From the NCBI GenBank assembly GCA_019307805.1, contig JAFDIX010000242.1, forward strand, positions 1 to 11,406: DNA of 11,406 bases. The letters are read 5' to 3'. The DNA comes from Deltaproteobacteria bacterium (GTDB taxonomy: Bacteria; Desulfobacterota; DSM-4660; Desulfatiglandales; HGW-15). The position numbers were made by a program, and so were the translations under genes. The notes beneath the pieces were generated by a model that did not search any database, was not told the DNA's origin, and saw only the letters and a program-made list of their open reading frames with translations. Below are positions 6,457 through 11,406 of this stretch, piece by piece. Positions within the stretch are counted from its first letter, which is position 1, and each line of letters starts with the position of its first letter.

Positions 6457-7630
6457 GGGCCTCTAATCGTTGATCCCCGGCCGTGCTTTTGGATCGGGAG
6501 ACCTGAACCTGTGTGATGGAATACGGCCATTTCAAATCGTTCAGATAATCCCTTGCCCGCGTCAGTGATCCCATAAGCACCAAGTGAAGGACAAGCCTTC
6601 CGCCAGGCTTGAGCCTATTAATTGCTTCTTCCAAAACCTTGTTATCTTCTCCAATGCCGCCGCCAATAAAAACCCGTTCCGGGTCGGGAAGAGACTCCAG
6701 ACACCCGGGCATCTCTCCATGTACTACCTCCACAACATAAGCGCCCATTCTTCTAATATTTTGACTGATATATTGAATCCTTTCAGGGTTCTTCTCCACC
6801 GCCAGGACAGACCCATCGTATGCCAGAATGGATGCCTCAATGGCCACTGACCCGCATCCGGCCCCCAAGTCCCATACGATGTTATCCGGTTCAATCTCAA
6901 GGGCCGAGAGACCTGCGGCCCGGATCTCTTTTTTGGTGATCAGGCCCTTTTCATGTAAATAAGAATCATCATCCAAACCCAAACAAAGGGAAATCTCCGG
7001 TTGTTTAGCACGATCAAAAATAACAAAATTGAGCGGGGAAAAGGTCATTTTGGTGGCGTCTTCCAGTTCAAAACACCTCACCTTTTCGGACTCCGTACCC
7101 AGGTCCTCAAACACATACATGTCAAAGGCATCGATCCCTTTCCAGATCAATTCATCTGCAATTTTAGCCGGATGAAAATCGGGATCTGTAAACACCGCAA
7201 CCCGGTCATTTCTGACCAGGGCCGCCAAAAGGGGCCGGATATCCTTCCGGCCGTGGAGGGAGACAGTCTGTATATCATGCCAGGGAATCTTTAGCCTGGA
7301 AGCAGCGACCTGAAGCGTGGTTACATTGGGGTGAAAAACAACCATTTCCCTTCCAAGGGCTTCTATAAGGCGCTTTCCGAACCCATAGAACAACGGATCT
7401 CCGTCCGTAAGAACTACTATTTCCCTGTCAGTCTTCATCTCCTGGTTTATTCGCTCGATCACATCCTCAAGAGGGCTACCGATGGAAACCTTGAGAGCCG
7501 TATGGTCCCGGAAAATGTCAAGGAGGCGGTTCCCTCCTATCAAGACATCAGCACTCTCAATGCGCTTTGAAATCACGAGTGAGAGATCCCGGAGATCAAC
7601 TCCCAATCCAATTACGTGTACTTTATGCAT
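6290..7630 (-). CDS. cbiET: Fused CbiE-CbiT: cobalt-precorrin-7 C5- and cobalt-precorrin-6B C15-methyltransferase/decarboxylase
   Basis: A CobL-type fusion. Residues 1 to about 205 are CbiE (C-5 methylation): HVIGLGVDLRDLS, ADVLIGGNRLLDIF (27-40), VVLTDGDPLFYGFG (72-85), FHPNVTTLQVAASRL (99-113). Residues about 228-393 are CbiT (C-15 methylation and decarboxylation of the C-12 acetate): KKEIRAAGLSAL, the SAM loop WDLGAGCGSVAIEA (253-266), Glu279 in LAVEKN, and IGGG (322-325). The family usually ends about RLEALNPVF; here RLEALN is followed by LVKSPKTVMPDPG and 40 further residues translated from the inserted repeat, so the 446-residue length is inflated by about 50. The catalytic core is complete and the tail probably tolerated. 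The ATG lies inside cbiD with a 19-base overlap and has a weak ribosome-binding site, which suggests coupling. vapBC, not cbiF, lies downstream. Confidence 0.93.
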   Translation of the reverse strand: MHKVHVIGLGVDLRDLSLVISKRIESADVLIGGNRLLDIFRDHTALKVSIGSPLEDVIERINQEMKTDREIVVLTDGDPLFYGFGKRLIEALGREMVVFHPNVTTLQVAASRLKIPWHDIQTVSLHGRKDIRPLLAALVRNDRVAVFTDPDFHPAKIADELIWKGIDAFDMYVFEDLGTESEKVRCFELEDATKMTFSPLNFVIFDRAKQPEISLCLGLDDDSYLHEKGLITKKEIRAAGLSALEIEPDNIVWDLGAGCGSVAIEASILAYDGSVLAVEKNPERIQYISQNIRRMGAYVVEVVHGEMPGCLESLPDPERVFIGGGIGEDNKVLEEAINRLKPGGRLVLHLVLMGSLTRARDYLNDLKWPYSITQVQVSRSKSTAGDQRLEALNLVKSPKTVMPDPGSSPGQALIRHPEVIGFIGFSDKSESSTGCSLSPPRGREPE

Positions 7631-8715
7631 GGTTTTTTTGTCAGCAAATCTCCCCCAAAATCAAAAAGATAATATGTAATATCCGGCCCCGCCCCTGCAA
7701 ACCCGCAGGCCGAAGAAATGGCCTTTGCCATTACATAATGGATGATTTTATCTCTTTGTACTTCTTCCTTAATAATAGAGAGTGTCTCGCGGGCCGTGTT
7801 GGCGGTTGTGATAGCCCGCGCCTTTTCTCGTTTCATACCCATGGATAAGCACCATCCTGACAGTTTGCCAAAATCAATACGCGATTTTCTTGCATGGGTA
7901 TAAGGATATCCCTGGGCCATCTTTACCAGTTTACCAAAAAAACAGGAATATAGGATATCAGAGAATCCTTTTTTAACAGCCTCTTTAAGAGAAAACGAGA
8001 AAAAATCGGCAACCTGGATAAATGCTGTTTCCGGTAGGTCCGGTCTCCGTTCTTTTAAAAAGCGCTCGCTCTTGCCGCCTGTAGACAGGGCAATGGTTGA
8101 AAGCCCCGCGGCCCTTGCGACGTCCATGGACATGGTGATGGTGTCCTTGTATGCCTTGTTGGAAAAGGGCTTGACCGTTCCCCGCGTGCCCAGGATGGAT
8201 ATCCCGCCAAGGATTCCAAGGCGGGGATTCAAGGTCTTTTTGGCGATCTTTTCTCCGTTTTCCACCTCAATGGTAACGGAAACAGCGCTCTTAAGACCGG
8301 TTGCCTTCAGGCCTTCTAAAACGGACTCTCTTATCTGCTGCCGTGGAACAGGGTTGATGGCGCTTTCTCCCACAGGAACAGGGAGGCCGGGACGCGTCAC
8401 CTTTCCAACCCCTTTTCCCCCGCAAATAACTATATGCCCATGATCACCCTCCGGTAAAAGATGCACAATGCTCTTTATCCCGGCTTTGTTGGTGACATCA
8501 GGATCATCTCCCGCGTCCTTTACAACCGTGACAGAATACCCGTTTCCATTGGCTGCTGCCTCAGAGATAGGGATCGTGAGCCTGCCACCCACGGGAAGCG
8601 GGATATCAACCTCCCTTACCGGGCCCTGTCCTGCCAGATAAAGGATCCCTGCCTTGGCCCCTGCGGCCGCGGCAGAGCCTGTAGTAAAACCCTCACGGAG
8701 ACTTTTTTTCGTCAT
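7612..8715 (-). CDS. cbiD: Cobalt-precorrin-5B C1-methyltransferase CbiD
   Basis: CbiD is the SAM-dependent C-1 methyltransferase specific to the anaerobic route and is not related to the other methyltransferases here. The product is 367 residues, the usual size. The family signature stands at the N-terminus, LREGFTTGSAAAAGAKAG (6-23); many relatives have Cys in place of the first Ala after GFTTGS. Further landmarks are VVKDAGDDPDVTNKAG (about 63-78), ICGGKGVGKVTRPGLP, LGILGGISILGTRGTVKPFS (an expected glycine-rich segment), and the late HARKSRIDFGKLS. The ATG at 8715 is the first methionine and gives the expected N-terminus. The end overlaps cbiET by 19 bases. Upstream is a 359-base gap to cbiC that is largely filled by an inverted-repeat element. 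Confidence 0.95.
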   Translation of the reverse strand: MTKKSLREGFTTGSAAAAGAKAGILYLAGQGPVREVDIPLPVGGRLTIPISEAAANGNGYSVTVVKDAGDDPDVTNKAGIKSIVHLLPEGDHGHIVICGGKGVGKVTRPGLPVPVGESAINPVPRQQIRESVLEGLKATGLKSAVSVTIEVENGEKIAKKTLNPRLGILGGISILGTRGTVKPFSNKAYKDTITMSMDVARAAGLSTIALSTGGKSERFLKERRPDLPETAFIQVADFFSFSLKEAVKKGFSDILYSCFFGKLVKMAQGYPYTHARKSRIDFGKLSGWCLSMGMKREKARAITTANTARETLSIIKEEVQRDKIIHYVMAKAISSACGFAGAGPDITYYLFDFGGDLLTKKPCIKYT

Positions 8716-8792
8716 GATCCAGCATCCAGAGCTTCCTGCTATATTCTGAAATGGTATGAGTCTAACACGTTGAAAAAAATCATTATCGAATT

Positions 8793-9018
8793 GAAGGGCC
8801 GTGGGGGTCTCTTTCAGAAGACCGCAAAAACCTGCATCATTCCATTGAACGGCAGTGTGGCCCCGAAGTTCAGCCTAGGACAGCCCCAGAAGAAAGCGCT
8901 ACTGCGAAAGATGCCCTCCCTGCCTGTCCTGTGCTTGTTGGTTCGGGTCAGGGGGCGTTCGACAAGCTCTGAAAAATTTTGTGTTGCGGCTCTCTGAAAG
9001 AGACCCCCATGGCCCTTC
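8793..9018. repeat. MITE-like element with 26-base terminal inverted repeats between cbiC and cbiD
   Basis: The ends are inverted repeats matching at 25 of 26 positions: 8793-8818 (GAAGGGCCG then TGGGGGTCTCTTTCAGA) and 9018-8993. The element is 226 bases and fills most of the 359-base gap between cbiC and cbiD. I see no transposase in any frame, although plus-strand frames stay open for about 60 codons inside it. The interior carries GTTCGACAAGCTC, a word often found in dispersed repeats. No target-site duplication is obvious at the outer ends. It could be a non-autonomous transposable element or the deleted remnant of an insertion sequence. A transcript through it would fold into a long hairpin. 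The rest of the gap (8716-8792, 9019-9074) shows nothing recognisable. Confidence 0.65.
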
Positions 9019-9074
9019 CTACCGTATTTTCAAAGCGCTAAATAGTTATCTGAAATCACTGGCGTTTATCCTGT

Positions 9075-9743
9075 TCACTGCCCACCCTCTACTGCTTGCT
9101 TCTTCTCAAGTGCAATCTCGGCCATTTGGTTTATAACGCATGCAGCTATGGCAGATCCTCCCTTGCGCCCTTTAATTGTTATGTAGGGAATACCTGCCTG
9201 ACCAATGAGCATCTCTTTGGATTCAGCCGCATTCACAAATCCGACCGGCATACCTATGATGAGTGCCGGATTGCATTTCCCTTCCTTGAGCCGCTTTAAA
9301 AGCCTGAGGAGGGCGGTAGGGGCGTTTCCCACCACATATATGCCTCCGTTCAGACGGGAGAGGACATGGTCAACGGCCGCTGATGCCCTTGTGGATTTCT
9401 CCCTCTGAGCATTCTCTATGACATCGGGATCATTGATATAACATTTTACGCGACATCCCAGAGGCTGCATACGCCTCATGGGTATGCCCATACAAGCCAT
9501 CTCCGTATCGGTTATAACCAGGCAGCCTGATTTCAGAGCGCCTACGCCGGACTTGATTGCGTTAGGGTGAAATTTGACCATAGATAATAGCTCAAAGTCG
9601 GCAGTAGTATGAATCATCCTCCTTACTACCTGCCACTCCTCTCCCTGAAAAGGCCGTGGCTCCGGTACTTCCGATTCAATGATGGCAAATGACTTTTTTT
9701 CTATGTTTCCTGGATTAAGACTACTTCCTAAATTTAAGTCCAT
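9075..9743 (-). CDS. cbiC: Precorrin-8X / cobalt-precorrin-8 methylmutase CbiC
   Basis: CbiC moves the methyl group from C-11 to C-12, turning (cobalt-)precorrin-8 into (cobalt-)hydrogenobyrinate/cobyrinate. From the ATG at 9743 the product is 222 residues, close to the usual 200-220. The catalytic histidine is His45 in RRMIHTTADFEL, matching the family pattern (His43 in Pseudomonas denitrificans CobH). Other conserved stretches: FHPNAIKSGVGALKSGCLVI, DTEMACMGIPMRR, IYVVGNAPTALLRLL, PALIIGMPVGFVNAAESK, and GRKGGSAIAACVIN near the end. The frame stays open to a TTG at 9836, but the added 31 residues are unlike the family N-terminus; GGGGAT about eight bases before the ATG supports 9743. Its upstream neighbour would normally be cbiA but is now a transposase gene. 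It ends in TGA and is followed by the 359-base gap. Confidence 0.94.
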   Translation of the reverse strand: MDLNLGSSLNPGNIEKKSFAIIESEVPEPRPFQGEEWQVVRRMIHTTADFELLSMVKFHPNAIKSGVGALKSGCLVITDTEMACMGIPMRRMQPLGCRVKCYINDPDVIENAQREKSTRASAAVDHVLSRLNGGIYVVGNAPTALLRLLKRLKEGKCNPALIIGMPVGFVNAAESKEMLIGQAGIPYITIKGRKGGSAIAACVINQMAEIALEKKQAVEGGQ

Positions 9744-9836
9744 ATTAGAATCCCCATCATCTCTGAAGTCTCCTAAAAGTGCGCTTCGGATTTGTATTAA
9801 TACTAAACCTGATTTCCATTTTAGGATCACACCCAA

Positions 9837-9855
9837 CAGCGCTTATAACAAACAC
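9837..9855. repeat. Half-REP flanking direct repeat, downstream side of the transposase
   Basis: CAGCGCTTATAACAAACAC here matches CAGCGCTTATATAAACAC at 10564-10581 apart from a two-for-one base difference. The two copies lie on either side of the transposase gene in the same orientation. CAGCGCTTA is also the right half of the REP palindrome at 10551-10572. This may be the degenerate downstream REP of the element, or a duplication that marks its boundaries. Confidence 0.45.
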
Positions 9856-9866
9856 TAACGCAAATA

Positions 9867-10460
9867 TTATTTATCATCCCAATCACGCCCATAGTTACGT
9901 ACCGGGTATTTATTCCACAAATCACGCAACCACTCTCGCCCTTTGTATTCCAGATACCAGTGAACGCTGCTATATTCCCACTCATAAGGTGATTTTATCC
10001 AGCCATGCTTAACCGGATTATAGTGGATATAATTCAAAGTAGTATAATAGTGCCTTTCAGATCGTATTGCACGATCTGAATAACGATACCAGACCTTGCG
10101 GCCAACTGCATTATCTTCTGAATTCCACTGATGCGCTGTTGCCCCATGAACCTTACGAAATAAACAGCCCAGCAATTTAAAATCCTTTGTATTCGCCAGT
10201 ATGTGATAATGATTCGGTAAAATAATCCAGGCCCTTATTTCCGTTTCATTATTGAACATCTGAAAGAGCAGGTCCAGGACTTGCCTTTTACGCGAGTCAG
10301 ACTGTAAATAGGCATTGTGTTTATAACATGATGCTGTAAGGAGATAGAATTGTTGTTTGCGGACGGGATGAGGAGGTGAATGGGCAGGGTATCCACGTGC
10401 TATGCGTTGACGTACTAATTCAACCCTTTTTCCTGGTGTGAGTTTGCGGTATTTATACAT
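9867..10460 (-). CDS. REP-associated tyrosine transposase (RAYT, IS200-like Y1 family)
   Basis: A single-domain HUH/Y1 endonuclease of the IS200-like superfamily, in the REP-associated group that acts on REP palindromes and is usually single copy and domesticated. From the ATG at 10460 it has 197 residues: ARGYPAHSPPHP (21-32), YLLTASCYKH (39-48), the metal-binding motif LPNHYHILA (81-89; His84, His86), GRKVWYRYSDRAIRSERHYY (120-139), and NYIHYNPVKHGW (143-154) with the candidate catalytic tyrosine (Tyr147), then a YGRDWDDK end. All key residues are present. An ATG at 10529 is in frame, but the extra residues would be encoded by the REP palindrome at 10485-10507, so 10460 is preferred; its ribosome-binding site is weak. 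Two REPs with the GTAG word stand upstream. The gene separates cbiC from cbiA in the same direction, and has a plainer, more A+T-rich composition than its neighbours. Confidence 0.9.
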   Translation of the reverse strand: MYKYRKLTPGKRVELVRQRIARGYPAHSPPHPVRKQQFYLLTASCYKHNAYLQSDSRKRQVLDLLFQMFNNETEIRAWIILPNHYHILANTKDFKLLGCLFRKVHGATAHQWNSEDNAVGRKVWYRYSDRAIRSERHYYTTLNYIHYNPVKHGWIKSPYEWEYSSVHWYLEYKGREWLRDLWNKYPVRNYGRDWDDK

Positions 10461-10484
10461 GGTTATTTGAGATATGTAAGTATT

Positions 10485-10507
10485 GTAAGCACTAAAGTGC
10501 TTACTAC
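10485..10507 (-). repeat. REP palindrome with GTAG head, minus orientation
   Basis: Read on the minus strand this is GTAGTAAGCACTTTAGTGCT plus TAC: a 9-base perfect palindrome (arms 10485-10493 and 10496-10504, 2-base loop) preceded by the GTAG tetranucleotide that RAYT proteins recognise next to the REP hairpin. It lies 25 bases before the transposase start. Confidence 0.7.
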
Positions 10508-10550
10508 AAACCTTTACTCCAGACAACATTACCCTGTTCGTAGTCCGTTC

Positions 10551-10572
10551 GTAGTAAGCGCTTCAGCGCTTA
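10551..10572 (+). repeat. REP palindrome with GTAG head, plus orientation
   Basis: GTAG (10551-10554) followed by TAAGCGCT-TC-AGCGCTTA (10555-10572), a perfect 8-base palindrome with a 2-base loop. It has the same layout as the REP at 10485-10507 but the opposite orientation, so the two form a head-to-head pair like a BIME. GTTCGTAG occurs twice here (10536-10543, 10547-10554), so the GTAG word is duplicated ahead of this copy. The pair lies between the cbiA stop (10602) and the transposase start. Confidence 0.7.
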
Positions 10573-10601
10573 TATAAACACCTCTGCAACGTTGTAATAT
10601 G

Positions 10602-11406
10602 CTACCCATATTGACGGCAATATTCCACAAAGTTATTCGCCACCTCCGGATTTGATCCCCAGTGAAGGTGTACATAAGAACCTAAAACCCTGTTTTGAAT
10701 AAAGCCTTCCTCGCCACTTGAAACGGCTTTGCGATCCGTCATGGAATAGATACAGTCAAGGGTTGTCTCCATGTTTTGAATCTGGGAATAATGAAATTCA
10801 TGTCCCCTCAACTTGGTGTCTGCCGGGCCTAAAATGCTTTTCTTTCGGGTGAGGACCTCACGATATCCAAGGGCCTTTAACCTATGTTCCATCTTCGCTT
10901 TCACTGGGAAGATTCCCACCATTGGGAAGGCCTGGCCTTTAAGGTCCAGTATTTCCCTTGTGAGAAACATAAAGCCGCCACATTCCGCATAAATGGGCCT
11001 GCCTCCTAGCCCGAACTCTTTTATCTCGCCCAACAGTTCCCGGTTCTGAGAAAGCATCTCGCAGTGGAGTTCGGGATAGCCTCCTCCAAGAATGATCCCT
11101 TTGAGCCCATCGGGCAAACGCCTTGCGCGAAGAGGAGAAAAGGGTATCAACTCTGCACCGGCCTCTTCGAGCAGCATCAGGTTTTCAGGATAATAGAAGC
11201 AGAACGCCTCGTCCCTTGCAATGCCGATTTTGACTGTAGACCCTCTTTTGTTATGACTGTCAAGACTATTAACCTTTGACCCTTGACCCTTGATCTTTCC
11301 CAGGGGCATTATGGCTCGGTTAAGGGTCATATTATCCTCAATCCAGCGCCCGAGCCTTTCTATGCGACCTTTATCCGCCCTGAAATCCTCATCCGTGACA
11401 AGGCCA
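10602..11406 (-). CDS. cbiA: Cobyrinate a,c-diamide synthase CbiA, C-terminal part
   Basis: CbiA uses ATP and glutamine to amidate the a and c side chains of cobyrinate. The frame is open at the right edge (reading GLVTDEDFRADKGRIERLGR upstream of the ATG at 11330), so that ATG is internal and the N-terminal dethiobiotin-synthetase-like ATPase domain lies beyond the window. The visible part holds the end of that domain, a short linker, then the class I glutamine amidotransferase domain: KIGIARDEAFCFYYPENL, GIILGGGYPELH, the nucleophile Cys (codon 10982-10980) in IYAECGGFMFLTREI, and the catalytic His in VLGSYVHLHWGSNP. The stop is TAG at 10604-10602. The linker DNA has TTGACCC in 2.6 tandem copies (11276-11293), a seven-base unit. 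The FYYPENL and GGGYPELH wording fits CbiA better than CbiP. It should be the first visible gene of the cluster; cbiC follows only after the transposase. Confidence 0.93.
   Translation of the reverse strand, partial: GLVTDEDFRADKGRIERLGRWIEDNMTLNRAIMPLGKIKGQGSKVNSLDSHNKRGSTVKIGIARDEAFCFYYPENLMLLEEAGAELIPFSPLRARRLPDGLKGIILGGGYPELHCEMLSQNRELLGEIKEFGLGGRPIYAECGGFMFLTREILDLKGQAFPMVGIFPVKAKMEHRLKALGYREVLTRKKSILGPADTKLRGHEFHYSQIQNMETTLDCIYSMTDRKAVSSGEEGFIQNRVLGSYVHLHWGSNPEVANNFVEYCRQYG

Noticed and set aside
8716..8792. Cobalamin riboswitch upstream of cbiD
   Set aside because: No B12-box-like sequence or matching fold is visible here or in other gaps; the leader of the cluster lies beyond the right edge.
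8461..8997. 178-residue plus-strand open frame across the start of cbiD and the cbiC-cbiD gap
   Set aside because: Its first part is antisense to a clear CbiD and its last part is inside the inverted-repeat element; no family resemblance.
764..9743. Genome-wide TGA = glycine code (as in SR1/Gracilibacteria)
   Set aside because: TGA acts as an ordinary stop for cbiG, cbiET, cbiC, vapB and vapC, glycines elsewhere use GGN, and only one internal TGA is seen.
11276..11293. TTGACCC heptamer tandem repeat as a phase-variation switch
   Set aside because: Only 2.6 copies, within the CbiA domain linker; too short to expect frequent slippage.

Overview
The window is mostly one minus-strand gene cluster for the anaerobic (early cobalt insertion) route to cobalamin. 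In transcription order it reads cbiA (cut by the right edge), cbiC, cbiD, a fused cbiE-cbiT, cbiF, cbiG, cbiH, cobD and cbiB. The run A, C, D, E, T, F, G, H keeps the relative gene order of the Salmonella cbi operon, with cbiB moved to the distal end and cobD added before it. The oxygen-independent enzymes CbiD, CbiG and CbiH point to an anaerobe. Moderate GC, the fused CbiET and the style of the dispersed repeats suggest a Desulfobacterota-type sulfate reducer or syntroph, but this is inference and no rRNA or marker gene is present. The early genes cbiL and cbiK/cbiX and the reductase cbiJ are not in the window.

From left to right: a plus-strand gene of unknown function, open at the left edge, converges on the cluster with only 26 bases between stop codons. 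The distal block cbiF-cbiG-cbiH-cobD-cbiB (764-5386) is compact: cbiF/cbiG/cbiH/cobD overlap by 1-17 bases, and only 31 bases separate cobD from cbiB. A VapBC toxin-antitoxin module with its own likely promoter and operator (5484-6199) separates cbiF from cbiET. A 0.2 kb inverted-repeat element (6255-6456) has entered the 3' end of cbiET and now supplies its last ~54 codons. cbiET and cbiD overlap. A second inverted-repeat element (8793-9018) lies between cbiD and cbiC. A REP-associated tyrosine transposase gene with two REP palindromes in opposite orientation (about 9837-10581) lies between cbiC and cbiA.

Together the enzymes would take cobalt-factor intermediates through ring contraction (CbiH), lactone opening (CbiG), C-11 methylation (CbiF), C-1 methylation (CbiD), C-5/C-15 methylation and decarboxylation (CbiET), methyl migration (CbiC) and a,c-amidation (CbiA). 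CobD and CbiB then make and attach the aminopropanol arm.

The most striking observation is in cbiF. Its reading frame is intact except for one TGA at codon 16, exactly where the SAM-binding motif GAGPGDPEL should have its glycine. All other core genes look intact, so this is either a recent nonsense mutation, a base-call error, or recoding. The second theme is that all three joints of the upstream half of the operon carry a mobile or selfish element, while the downstream half carries none.
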